64,000 nt of DNA. It comes from Alkalihalobacillus sp. YIM B00296. GTDB lineage: Bacteria > Bacillota > Bacilli > Bacillales > Fictibacillaceae. Below, in pieces: positions 27,090 to 35,135 of this stretch. The notes under the pieces were generated by a model that was not told the origin of the DNA, ran no database searches, and worked only from the letters and a program-made list of their open reading frames with translations. The stretch lies in assembly GCF_020179385.1 (NCBI RefSeq), contig NZ_JAIBLJ010000010.1, positions 1 through 64,000 of the forward strand, given 5' to 3'. Positions within the stretch are counted from its first letter, which is position 1. The number at the start of each line of letters is the position of its first letter. A program made the position numbers and the translations under genes.

Positions 27090-27761
27090 ATGAAAAGCGT
27101 ATTGATAACCGGGGCAGGGACAGGACTTGGCAAAAGCCTGGCTCTCCGTTATAGTGCTGAAGGTTGCCATGTTTATCTTGCCGGCCGTACATTCCAAACA
27201 CTTGAAAAGGTTGAAAATATCATTAAACAAACTGGCGGGAATGCAACGGCCATCGTTTGTGATATCACTGACTACAATGAAGTCCAAAGCACAATCCAGT
27301 CACTCTTAAAATCAGCGAAAATTGACATCCTCATCAATAATGCAGGGACGGGCTGCTTTGGTCCTCTGTACTCTTACAAAAATGAAGAAATCGATCAAGT
27401 CATAGCTACGAACGTCAAAGGGACGATCAATATGACGCGGGCTGTCGTTCCTGTATTGGTGTAACAAGGTGAAGGCCAAATACTTAATATCATTTCAACA
27501 GCGGGATTGCGCGGTAAGAAAAACGAATCCATCTATGTTGCAAGTAAGTTTGCTGTCAGAGGATTTACAGAGAGTCTGATCAAAGAGCTTGAAGAAACCG
27601 CCATCAAGGTAACTGCGGTCTATATGGGCGGCATGGATACCCCGTTTTGGAAGGAAACCGATCATATCAAGGACCGATCACGACTTAAAAGCCCGGATGA
27701 AGTAGCCAAGTTTATTATGGAACAGAACACCGGACAAGCGGAAATGTTTATTGATCGTTGA
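27090..27761 (+). pseudogene. SDR family oxidoreductase with in-frame TAA
   Basis: Two open segments in one frame (27090-27464 and 27465-27761) together encode a 223-residue short-chain dehydrogenase. It has TGAGTGLGKSLA, NNAGTG, a Ser in ISTAGL and YVASK for the active-site Tyr/Lys. The only lesion is a TAA at 27462-27464, between AVVPVLV and QGEGQILNIIS, where relatives have an ordinary sense codon such as Glu. No frameshift is present and the Shine-Dalgarno (AAGGAG) is intact. This is most simply a recent nonsense mutation or a sequence error. The 3' end overlaps the convergent recX by 14 bp. Confidence 0.85.
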
Positions 27762-28563
27762 AGTCCTGATTATCATCGAGCCATTCCTCGATCATTTCCA
27801 TCGGAAAACCTTTACGATAAAGGGACTGTTTCATTTTTTGCTTGTATTCCCAGCCAGTGAATTTACCGTATTTCCGGTGCGCCTTCTGAGCTTGCAGTTC
27901 CAACGCCTCCCGTTCCTCTTCTTCATCTTTTTCAAGAGAGGCTTTTTCAATGGCTTGTTCAATTACGCTCCACGAAAAACCCTTCTGCTGTAAAACTTGA
28001 GCAAGCTTCTGCTTGAGCGCATTTTCACTCAGTTTTTTGTATTGCTTCACTTTTTTCTGGACTAGATTCGTTGCTTCCTCAATTTGCTCATCCTGCGGGT
28101 AAACCATCAACGCTTCCTCAATGGTTTTTCCGCTCACCCCTTTTTGATGAAGCTCCTGTTTCAGCGCTTTCGGCCCCTTTTTTGTAGTCGCGATCTTACT
28201 GCGGATGAACATTTTCGCAAAATCAAGGTCATTCAAGTACCCCATTTCTTGCAGCCGCCCGATCACCGCCTTTCTAGTGACAGGATCAATCTCCCTCTTC
28301 GACAGGTATTGATCGACCTCCTGAATCGATCTCATTCGGTATGAAAGGAAATGCACCGCACTATTCAAACCTTTACTGAACTGGTCTTCTATCAGAAGCT
28401 CTTCGATGTGTTCTTCCGTCAGCTCCATTCCCTTTCTAATACCCGACTTTATGTAGACTTCCTCGTCGATGCTGAAACCGAATTCTTCTCCATTTCCACG
28501 ATCTATAAATACATTGAACCGGCTTTTGTTTTTCTTCTGGACTGTGATCTTTCCTATTTTCAT
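27748..28563 (-). CDS. recX: Recombination regulator RecX
   Basis: A 271-residue RecX protein, which modulates RecA filaments. It consists of helical triplet repeats: AVHFLSYRMRSIQEVDQYLSKREI, GYLNDLDFAKMFIRSK and KGPKALKQELHQKGVSG. Length fits the long Bacillus form. It corresponds to YfhG and is divergent from yfhF. GAGGTGGTGA precedes the ATG. Confidence 0.92.
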   Translation of the reverse strand: MKIGKITVQKKNKSRFNVFIDRGNGEEFGFSIDEEVYIKSGIRKGMELTEEHIEELLIEDQFSKGLNSAVHFLSYRMRSIQEVDQYLSKREIDPVTRKAVIGRLQEMGYLNDLDFAKMFIRSKIATTKKGPKALKQELHQKGVSGKTIEEALMVYPQDEQIEEATNLVQKKVKQYKKLSENALKQKLAQVLQQKGFSWSVIEQAIEKASLEKDEEEEREALELQAQKAHRKYGKFTGWEYKQKMKQSLYRKGFPMEMIEEWLDDNQDFNDQ

Positions 28564-28671
28564 CGGATCACCACCTCATTGATATTTTATCATATCCATT
28601 GATTAACCTGTCTTAAAAAGGGAAAACACAATTTATAGAGAACTATTTAGTATGGTTGAGGAGGGATCGAG

Positions 28672-29571
28672 ATGAAAATCGCCATCTCTGGTGGTTCTGG
28701 ATTTGTAGGACAAACGTTGACTGATCATTTTACCGATAATGGCCATGACGTTTACATTTTGACACGGAATCCTGATGGGAAACCGGAAAAGGAAAGAGTG
28801 ACCTACATTAAATGGCTTTCAGATGATCATCAACTGAACGAAATCCCGCAACTTGACGCCATCGTGAACCTCTCTGGTGAATCAATCAACGGAAGATGGA
28901 CTGAAGAAAAGAAAAAAGAGATCCTATCGAGCAGAATCCAGGCAACCCGTTCGATCTTGGACCTGATCGAGCGGCAGGAAACGAAGCCTGAAGTGTTGAT
29001 CAATGCTTCTGCTGTCGGTTACTACGGGGCCTCTGAAACTGAAAAATTCGATGAGTGGTCAGAAGAACCAGGTGACGGCTTCCTGGCTGAAGTGACAAGG
29101 CAATGGGAAAGAGAGGCATTGAATGCAAAGGAATACGACTTACGAGTCGTTTGTACAAGATTCGGTCTCATACTTGATAAAAATGAAGGTGCTTTACCCC
29201 GTATGGCACTTCCATATAAGCTTTATGGCGGAGGTCCGATCGGTTCAGGTGAACAATGGTATTCATGGATCCATATCCGTGATGTTGTCGGGCTTGTTGA
29301 TTTTGCAATCCAAAAAAAGCGAATTGAAGGTGCTTTAAATGCAACATCACCCCACCCTGTCCAGATGAATGACTTTGGAAGACTTCTCGGACGCTGTTTG
29401 AATCGCCCGCATTGGTTTCCATTGCCTGGTTTTGTACTGCGTATGACCTTAGGTGAAATGAGCTCCTTGATCCTGGAAGGACAAAAGGTTTATCCACAGA
29501 AAGCACTCGATCATGAATATAGGTTCAATTATCCAACCCTCTCATCTGCGTTGACAGCCATTTATGAATGA
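28672..29571 (+). CDS. yfhF: TIGR01777 family epimerase-like protein (YfhF)
   Basis: A 299-residue extended-SDR protein with the N-terminal nucleotide motif SGGSGFVGQTL, NLSGESINGRW, SAVGYYG (Tyr with a nearby Lys), and a C-terminal DUF1731 domain (HWFPLPGFVLRMTLGEMSSLILEGQKVYPQKAL). This is the TIGR01777/YfhF group of nucleotide-sugar-epimerase-like proteins, whose substrate is unknown. GAGGAGGG lies upstream of the ATG. Confidence 0.93.
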   Translation: MKIAISGGSGFVGQTLTDHFTDNGHDVYILTRNPDGKPEKERVTYIKWLSDDHQLNEIPQLDAIVNLSGESINGRWTEEKKKEILSSRIQATRSILDLIERQETKPEVLINASAVGYYGASETEKFDEWSEEPGDGFLAEVTRQWEREALNAKEYDLRVVCTRFGLILDKNEGALPRMALPYKLYGGGPIGSGEQWYSWIHIRDVVGLVDFAIQKKRIEGALNATSPHPVQMNDFGRLLGRCLNRPHWFPLPGFVLRMTLGEMSSLILEGQKVYPQKALDHEYRFNYPTLSSALTAIYE

Positions 29572-29739
29572 TAAAAAATCTTCCTTAAAATGCATGTTGA
29601 AGCTATACTTGATTTTAAAAGCGGCAGTACCTGAGCCATTTTAAGGCGTGGGTTAAGCCCAAATTGAATATACTGGATCCAAGGACCAAGTTTGGAAAAT
29701 TACACGATCCAATCGTTCATTTATAGAAAGAGGTATAGC

Positions 29740-30864
29740 ATGAAAACGTTATTCAAAAATGCAATTCTTTATCCCGTTACGTCTGCCCCATTTCAAGGGG
29801 ATCTTTTGATTAAGGACGGGAAAATCAAAAATATAGCAGGTAAGATCAACAGTGATCGCTACACAAAAGTGATTGACGCCTCTGGTATGCACTTGCTGCC
29901 TGGTTTCATTGATGTACATACCCATCTGGGCTTATATGACGAAGGAACCGGATGGGCTGGAAACGATGCAAATGAAACCCACGAGCCCCTCACCCCTCAT
30001 ATCAGAGCAATAGATGGGGTACATCCTTTGGACATCGCGTTTAACGATGCGATCAAATTCGGAATAACAACAGCTCACGTCATGCCTGGAAGTGCAAATG
30101 TGATTGGCGGACAGACCGCTGTCATAAAGACATACGGCCAGAATATCCAGAAAATGATCATGAAAGAAAAAGCAGGCTTGAAAATTGCCCTCGGTGAGAA
30201 TCCGAAACGTATTCACAGCGGGCGCCATAACGATTCGATTACCCGGATGGGTATCATGGGAATGCTGCGGGAAGAATTTTATAAAGCAATCAACACGGAT
30301 AACCCTGATTGTATACGGACTTCCCCGATCATTTCCGTTTTGAAACGGGAGATGCCAGTCCGTATCCACGCCCACCGTGCAGACGACATTCTATCTGCAC
30401 TCCGATTCGCAGATGAATTTGAGCTGGATTTACGGATTGAGCATTGTACAGAAGGGCATCTAGTCGCTTCAGAACTTAGTGACCGTAATCTACAAGTATC
30501 CGTTGGACCAACCTTGACAAGGAAATCCAAAATAGAGCTGAAAAACAAGACGTGGCAGACTTATAAGGTTTTGACTGATCACGGTGTTACTGTGTCGATT
30601 ACGACAGATCATCCTTATACACCGATCCAATATTTGAATGTGTGTGCTGCCATAGCGGCCCGTGAAGGGCTATCGGTTGAGAATTCGCTTGCGGGAATCA
30701 CGATCAATCCCGCAAAAAATCTTGGCATTGACGACAGGGTTGGAAGTTTAGAAATCGGAAAAGATGCGGACATCACGTTATGGAATGACCATCCTTTCCA
30801 TTTTTCAGCCTTACCGAATCTGACAATGATCGGCGGCCATATCGTGTACAAGAAATTCAATTGA
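29740..30864 (+). CDS. Imidazolonepropionase-like amidohydrolase
   Basis: A 374-residue metal-dependent amidohydrolase. The N-terminal beta-sandwich is followed by the metal motif DVHTHLG, later HAHRADD and EHCTEGH for further His ligands, and the Asp of TTDHP. A C-terminal composite domain has GSLEIGKDADITLWNDHPF. The start at 29740 is supported by AAGAGGT; the frame extends 16 codons upstream. Substrate is unknown; the family includes imidazolonepropionases and deacetylases of unclear role. Confidence 0.88.
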   Translation: MKTLFKNAILYPVTSAPFQGDLLIKDGKIKNIAGKINSDRYTKVIDASGMHLLPGFIDVHTHLGLYDEGTGWAGNDANETHEPLTPHIRAIDGVHPLDIAFNDAIKFGITTAHVMPGSANVIGGQTAVIKTYGQNIQKMIMKEKAGLKIALGENPKRIHSGRHNDSITRMGIMGMLREEFYKAINTDNPDCIRTSPIISVLKREMPVRIHAHRADDILSALRFADEFELDLRIEHCTEGHLVASELSDRNLQVSVGPTLTRKSKIELKNKTWQTYKVLTDHGVTVSITTDHPYTPIQYLNVCAAIAAREGLSVENSLAGITINPAKNLGIDDRVGSLEIGKDADITLWNDHPFHFSALPNLTMIGGHIVYKKFN

Positions 30865-31133
30865 AGAACAAGGTCGAGACGATTCGCAGATGGCCTGAAC
30901 ACTAGTCCAATTATAGGTTGAAAACGAACGAATTGTGATGGAATTACATACGATATAAGGACAAGTACCCTCGACAAAAAAAGATGAATATCAACAAAAA
31001 ATATTGGTTCCATTTTGGATATAAATCGATTATGATATGGTTATAAAGCAAACGTGGCAAAGTCATGGCGCGCGTGGGATTCAGCTATGTTTTCTTCGTT
31101 TGGTGGAATGGAATCAAAACAGAATATTTTAAA

Positions 31134-31204
31134 GGTAAGGGAAGGCAATTGGTGCGCCACCAGTACATCTGGTCTTAGTGGGTTCGATTCCCACCCCGAA
31201 TTAG
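31134..31204 (+). ncRNA. tRNA-like structured segment in the GNAT gene leader (possible tRNA pseudogene)
   Basis: A 71-nt segment shows a D-arm-like GGC-AATTGGTGC-GCC, a stem ACCAG/CTGGT with a 5-nt loop where an anticodon arm would be, and a perfect T-arm (GTGGG-TTCGATT-CCCAC, 31178-31194). The acceptor strands GGTAAGG and CCCGAAT pair poorly, there is no CCA, and the anticodon loop is short, so it is not a working tRNA. It lies between a possible promoter near 31020-31045 and the GNAT start codon. Confidence 0.35.
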
Positions 31205-31245
31205 AAATTTTAATTCGAGGGTAGAGTCGACTACCCTCTTTGGGA
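31195..31245 (+). promoter_or_regulatory. Tandem hairpins before the GNAT start codon
   Basis: CGAATTA/TAATTCG (31197-31217) is followed by the 8-bp stem GAGGGTAG/CTACCCTC with TTT, just before the GGGAGG ribosome site. Parts of the T-arm-like hairpin (CCC) can alternatively pair with GAGGG, so mutually exclusive folds are possible. No known riboswitch class is recognised. Confidence 0.4.
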
Positions 31246-31256
31246 GGATGTATAAC

Positions 31257-31808
31257 ATGTTAAAGAAACGTGATCTTAATGAATGTCATGTTCTTTATGA
31301 ATTGATGGCAGACCCGGCTGTCTTCCCTTTTGTGCGCCACAAAGCTGGATCCGTCGAAGAGTTCATCTTTTTGACAAAGCAGACAATAGAGGCGGAAGAG
31401 AATGGGGAACTGATCTCAAGAACAATTTTAGAAGAATGGGGAAACCCGATCGGTACGATCAACCTGTTCGATATCCAGGATAACTGTGGTTTTTTAGGAA
31501 CGTGGATCGGCAAGCCATACCACGGAAAAGGCTATAATCAAACGGCGAAAGAATTATTTTTCAATGAGTTGTTTTTCGAAAAAAACATTCAAACGATCTT
31601 CATGCGGATCCGTAAAACGAATCCTCGGTCAGAACGTGCGGCATTGAAAATTCCATACGTTTCGCTCGCGAATGAAACAAGACCGGACATCTACGAACAA
31701 TTGAATGCAAAGGAAAATGTGTATAACTTGTTTCAAATTGAACGTGATACTTACTATATGTACACAGCACGCCAGTCTTCTCTTGTCGAAGAAGCAATGG
31801 AGGCTTAA
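31257..31808 (+). CDS. GNAT family N-acetyltransferase
   Basis: A 183-residue GNAT protein. It has the N-terminal RDLNECHVLYELMADPAVFPFVRH typical of RimJ/RimL-like members, the acetyl-CoA region GTWIGKPYHGKGYNQTAKELFF, and MRIRKTNPRSERAALK. The start at 31257 has GGGAGG 9 nt upstream; the ATG at 31248 overlaps that ribosome site. It has a long structured leader with a tRNA-like fold (see separate entries) and a terminator after it. Substrate unknown. Confidence 0.88.
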   Translation: MLKKRDLNECHVLYELMADPAVFPFVRHKAGSVEEFIFLTKQTIEAEENGELISRTILEEWGNPIGTINLFDIQDNCGFLGTWIGKPYHGKGYNQTAKELFFNELFFEKNIQTIFMRIRKTNPRSERAALKIPYVSLANETRPDIYEQLNAKENVYNLFQIERDTYYMYTARQSSLVEEAMEA

Positions 31809-31830
31809 AAACGTATACTGTATGATGGAT

Positions 31831-31860
31831 GACCTGGCCCGGGTTGGGTCAGGTTTTTTA
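31831..31860 (+). terminator. Terminator after the GNAT gene
   Basis: GACCTG..CCC / GGG..CAGGTTTTTT; stem plus T-run 22 nt after the stop. Confidence 0.85.
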
Positions 31861-31949
31861 ATGGGATTGGATAGATTTAGCCAATGAGGATTGATTGAAG
31901 GAATGAATCAGTTGATTTTGTGGATGGTATCGTACCCAGTATAACTATA

Positions 31950-32035
31950 ATCGCGCTATTAATTAAATTATTGCGCGAACTCAAGAATAATCACGCAGAT
32001 CAGGACTTTAATCATTAAAAATGTCTTGAGGTACA
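31950..32035. repeat. TAATCGCGC/GCGCGAACTCAAGAATAATC repeat block
   Basis: TAATCGCGC, TTGCGCGAACTCAAG, AATAATCACGCAGATC and AGGACTTTAATC form a compact block of direct and inverted partial repeats in the 372-bp gap between the GNAT gene and yfhD. No frame. The rest of the gap holds one consensus DnaA box (TTATACACA, 32050-32058) and a small GAGAGG/CCTCTC hairpin before yfhD. Confidence 0.5.
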
Positions 32036-32180
32036 TTAAATCCGTCCAGTTATACACATGTGGATGACTACAATTTTTTCACACGTTTACCCATTCTTTC
32101 CTCTTATACTTCACTGAAGATTGTACATCATAATAAACGAGAGGTAATCCTCTCACTATTTGTCTAAGGAGGGTTCACTC

Positions 32181-32339
32181 ATGGGAAAAGACAAACGTTC
32201 TCGCAACCAAGCACAGAACAGACAGAACATCGCACCTGATGGTCGTGATGTCGAGTTTTCCCAAGAGCTTGCCGACTCTGATGATCTGCAAGCGCAGGAG
32301 AGAGCAAGGGCGGCTGATCGTCGCGCAAGACGTAAATAA
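32181..32339 (+). CDS. yfhD: YfhD family small protein
   Basis: A 52-residue very polar protein, starting MGKDKRSRNQAQNRQNIAPD and then DVEFSQELADSDDLQAQERARAADRRA, which is the YfhD family signature. AAGGAGGG precedes the ATG and a terminator follows. Conserved among Bacillaceae; function unknown, and a sporulation link is possible. Confidence 0.88.
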   Translation: MGKDKRSRNQAQNRQNIAPDGRDVEFSQELADSDDLQAQERARAADRRARRK

Positions 32340-32355
32340 CCTCTGCAAGACTGAA

Positions 32356-32396
32356 CAGGAGACTTGTCCCTTCCCCGGCAAGTCTCCTTTGTTTTG
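32356..32396 (+). terminator. Terminator after yfhD
   Basis: AGGAGACTTG / CAAGTCTCC followed by TTTGTTTT. Confidence 0.9.
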
Positions 32397-32405
32397 ATTA
32401 TTCTC

Positions 32406-32528
32406 TGTGGATGGATGTGGATATGTGTATAAGTGGGTATCAAACATGTGGATAATGTGAATAAAAACGTGAATAACTTGTCAAACCTCATATCAATTTA
32501 TCTCAACGTGTGGATAAATTGTTGATAA
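32406..32528. promoter_or_regulatory. Cluster of DnaA boxes
   Basis: All boxes are in one orientation (TGTGNATAA, reverse of TTATNCACA). Full consensus sites are TGTGTATAA 32424-32432, TGTGGATAA 32447-32455, TGTGAATAA 32456-32464 and TGTGGATAA 32509-32517. One-mismatch sites are TGTGGATAT 32416-32424, CGTGAATAA 32468-32476 and TGTTGATAA 32520-32528. Two consensus boxes abut directly. A further consensus box lies at 32050-32058. No dnaA, dnaN or AT-rich unwinding region is near, so this is a chromosomal DnaA-binding cluster rather than an origin. Confidence 0.75.
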
Positions 32529-32535
32529 AAATGAT

Positions 32536-32648
32536 AGTGCACCAGGCACCGATTCAGAACCCTTGTACCCCAAGGAGTCCCGATCGGTGCCTGGTACTGT
32601 CTGAAAGCCCATGTGGCTCAAGGACTGAATTAAAGTGCCTGGTACACA
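32536..32648. repeat. GTGCCTGGTAC-type dispersed repeat, copy 2
   Basis: TGCACCAGGCACCGAT (32538), ATCGGTGCCTGGTACTG (32583) and AGTGCCTGGTACAC (32634) make an inverted pair plus a third unit, as in the copy at 9148. Confidence 0.75.
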
Positions 32649-32650
32649 TG

Positions 32651-34033
32651 TTACTTTATTACTAAGGTGGCGATGACTTCGACGTGTGCTGTATGTGGAA
32701 ACATATCCACAGGCTGGAGTCGTTCGATTTTAAAGCCGCCGTGTTTGGTAAGATAGTCCACATCTTTCGCCAATGTGGATGGGTTGCAAGAAACATATAC
32801 CATCCGTTTCGGTTGGATTTTTGCCACCGTCTTCAAAAAGGTCATATCGCATCCGGTCCTTGGTGGATCGACGACGATGACATCCGGTTTCCACCCTTCC
32901 TTCAGCCATTTCGGCAGCAGTTCTTCTGCTTTCCCGGTTACGTAAGTTGCGTTATTAATTCCGTGACGTGCGGCATTTTCGTTAGCATCCTTGATCGATT
33001 CTTCAATGACATCCATGCCGCGTACCTCCCCAGCACGTTCTGAAAGCCACAGACCGATCGTCCCTACACCGCAATAAGCATCGACCACCTTCTCTTCCCC
33101 TGTCAGTTTTGCTGCTTTCCGGGCTTCGTTATAAAGCTTCACTGTCTGTACAGGATTCAATTGGAAGAAAGCTCTTGCTGATAATTCGAAGGAAAGATCA
33201 CCTAACGTTTCTTGAATCGTCTGATCGCCTTCTAAATGAATGGTTTCATCTCCAAATATCAGTGAGGTTTTCTGGCCATTGATGTTCTGGAGAATGGACG
33301 TAACTTCTGGAAGCCGCTTCTTCATTTCCTTTATAAGCAAATCCTTTTTCGGAATCTCCCGCTGAGTCGTAATTAACACGACTTGAACCTTTTCTGTCCT
33401 GAAACTTACACGGGTGACTATGGTCCTTACAATCCCCGACCGTTTCCGCTCATTATAAATTGAGATGTTCAAATCCTCTAAAATCTTTTTTACCGTATTC
33501 GTGACACTTGTTGTTTGTGGATGCTGGACCATACAATTCGATAGATCGATCAGTTTATGGGAGCCAAGACCGTACAATCCAGCCAGCACACTTGCACCTT
33601 TTTTAGCAACCTGGAACTGGCTTTTATTCCTGTAATTCCATGGGTCTTCCATCCCGATCGTATCTTTCAAAGGCAAGTGATGGGCGTCGAAATCAGTATA
33701 TCGGCTGAATGCTTGCCGTACGATATCCTTCTTTTCTTTCAACTGCGCTTCATAACGTAAATGCTGAAGCTGACAGCCGCCGCATTGTTCATAAATCGGG
33801 CAAGGCGGTTTGACACGGTCCTTCGATCTCTTTTTGATCGATACCATTTCAGCTTCAATACGGTTTGGCAATGGCTTCGTCACTTTTGCGATCACTTCTT
33901 CCCCCGGAAGCGCTCCTGTTACGAAGGTGACCTTTTTATTGTAAAAACCGATGCCTTCTCCGTTGATCCCTAACCGTTTGATGGCTAACCGGATGGTGTC
34001 TCCTGCTTTCAGCTTTGTTTCAGTTGATTTCAT
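32651..34033 (-). CDS. 23S rRNA (uracil) C5-methyltransferase, RlmD/RlmCD type
   Basis: A 460-residue class of RNA m5U methyltransferase. An N-terminal TRAM domain (about residues 5-65, [21 protein letters not shown]) is followed by the [4Fe-4S] motif [15 protein letters not shown], the SAM site [15 protein letters not shown], the DPPRTGC motif and the catalytic cysteine in [10 protein letters not shown]. In Bacillus such enzymes methylate U747 and/or U1939 of 23S rRNA; which one cannot be told here. Position next to pdaA corresponds to B. subtilis YfjO. The start at 34033 has GGAG 9 nt upstream. Confidence 0.92.
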   Translation of the reverse strand: MKSTETKLKAGDTIRLAIKRLGINGEGIGFYNKKVTFVTGALPGEEVIAKVTKPLPNRIEAEMVSIKKRSKDRVKPPCPIYEQCGGCQLQHLRYEAQLKEKKDIVRQAFSRYTDFDAHHLPLKDTIGMEDPWNYRNKSQFQVAKKGASVLAGLYGLGSHKLIDLSNCMVQHPQTTSVTNTVKKILEDLNISIYNERKRSGIVRTIVTRVSFRTEKVQVVLITTQREIPKKDLLIKEMKKRLPEVTSILQNINGQKTSLIFGDETIHLEGDQTIQETLGDLSFELSARAFFQLNPVQTVKLYNEARKAAKLTGEEKVVDAYCGVGTIGLWLSERAGEVRGMDVIEESIKDANENAARHGINNATYVTGKAEELLPKWLKEGWKPDVIVVDPPRTGCDMTFLKTVAKIQPKRMVYVSCNPSTLAKDVDYLTKHGGFKIERLQPVDMFPHTAHVEVIATLVIK

Positions 34034-34130
34034 ACATACACTCCGTCCTTTTATAATCGGACTTATTATATCACGGGTCAAACAGAAAAAGACAACCTCC
34101 GGAATGGTATCAAAGGCTGCCTTCTGCTAG

Positions 34131-34985
34131 TCAGTTTGCGATCGGGTCAGGAATACGGTTGTTCGCTACAAGATGATCCAAGCTTTTAAAGGAATATCCT
34201 TGCTTCCTCAAGTCATCAATCACCTTTCCGAGTGCTTCCGCATTATCTTTCGAAACCGAATGCAGCAATAAAACCGATCCCGGGTGGATTTGTTTCATGA
34301 TGCTACGGTAAGCATAATCAGCACCTTTTTGCTGATTCGTCACCCAGTCCATATAGGCCAGTGACCAGAATACATTGATATAGCCTTCTTTTTCGGAAAG
34401 GGCTAAAGTACGTTCACTAAAAACTCCACGAGGCGGGCGCAGGTACATCATATCGTTCCGTCCTGTAATTTCCTCGTATTTATTTTTTACCTTTTGTAGC
34501 TCCTGCTTTAGACGTTCATCGCTTACAGTAGTAAGATCAGGATGGTGCCACGAATGGTTTCCGACGATATGGCCTTCCGCTACCATCCGTTTCACAAGCT
34601 CCGATTGATCATTAAGATAATGTCCTGTTACGAAAAATGCGGCCGGAACCTTTTTGTCTTTTAACACATCAAGCACTTTTTCCGTGTACCCATTTTCATA
34701 CCCGTTATCGAATGTAAGATAAAGATTTTTCTCACGAGTATCCCCGATATAATATCCGTTGTACTTCTTAAGAAGATCGATGAATTTCTGATCGGTTGTA
34801 GCTGGCTGCTGATCCTTGCTTCTCTTGAAAAACCAATCATGCTTCTGGTTCGAATAAGCAAAAGCATCAAGCGGAACAGATAAAATAAAGCTTAAAATCA
34901 ACATCAATATGGTAAACTTCTTCAACAGCACTCGACTCCTTTTTCTTATCCTTAGTCTTAGTTTGAATGAAGAGGATGTATCCAT
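34131..34985 (-). CDS. pdaA: Spore-cortex muramic-lactam deacetylase PdaA
   Basis: A NodB-type polysaccharide deacetylase needed to make muramic delta-lactam in the spore cortex. It shows an N-terminal hydrophobic segment (FTILMLILSFILSVPLDAFA), LTFDNGYENGYTEKVLDVL, the metal His motif NHSWHHPDL, LRPPRGVFSE, FWSLAYMDW and LLHS. All are characteristic of PdaA. The frame is open to 34985, but that ATG lacks a ribosome site; AAGGAG precedes the in-frame GTG at 34931 and TTG at 34925, which are likelier starts and give a normal signal peptide. Confidence 0.92.
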   Translation of the reverse strand: MDTSSSFKLRLRIRKRSRVLLKKFTILMLILSFILSVPLDAFAYSNQKHDWFFKRSKDQQPATTDQKFIDLLKKYNGYYIGDTREKNLYLTFDNGYENGYTEKVLDVLKDKKVPAAFFVTGHYLNDQSELVKRMVAEGHIVGNHSWHHPDLTTVSDERLKQELQKVKNKYEEITGRNDMMYLRPPRGVFSERTLALSEKEGYINVFWSLAYMDWVTNQQKGADYAYRSIMKQIHPGSVLLLHSVSKDNAEALGKVIDDLRKQGYSFKSLDHLVANNRIPDPIAN

Positions 34986-35011
34986 ACGAGGAATCGATTA
35001 CCATTTTATGT

Positions 35012-35075
35012 GTACCAGGCACCGATCAGAATATCTTGGCGCTGTTAGCTTCTCGATCGGTGCCTGGTACACTTC
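35012..35075. repeat. GTGCCTGGTAC-type dispersed repeat, copy 3
   Basis: GTACCAGGCACCGATC and GATCGGTGCCTGGTAC form a perfect 16-bp inverted repeat about 30 bp apart, the cleanest copy of this family in the window. It lies in the pdaA upstream region. Confidence 0.85.
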
Positions 35076-35087
35076 AAATCTTCGGAA

Positions 35088-35122
35088 AATGAAAAAGCCG
35101 GGGGTGGGTTCCCCGGGCTTTT
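35088..35122. terminator. Terminator after the fumarase gene
   Basis: AAAAAGCCGGGGG / CCCCGGGCTTTTAT; GC-rich stem with U-runs on both sides, 14 nt past the fumarase stop on the minus strand. Confidence 0.92.
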
Positions 35123-35135
35123 ATCGTGTGTGTTT

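Noticed and set aside
27462-27470. Programmed readthrough of the TAA in the SDR gene (next codon CAA, as in some viral readthrough sites).
   Set aside because: The following bases do not match the full readthrough context, TAA is the tightest stop in Bacillus, and no structure follows.
31134-31204. The T-arm GTGGG-TTCGATT-CCCAC suggested a tRNA-Sec gene to go with the UGA peroxiredoxin.
   Set aside because: No UCA anticodon loop, no long variable arm, no 8-bp acceptor pairing and no CCA; the acceptor strands do not match, so it cannot be selC.
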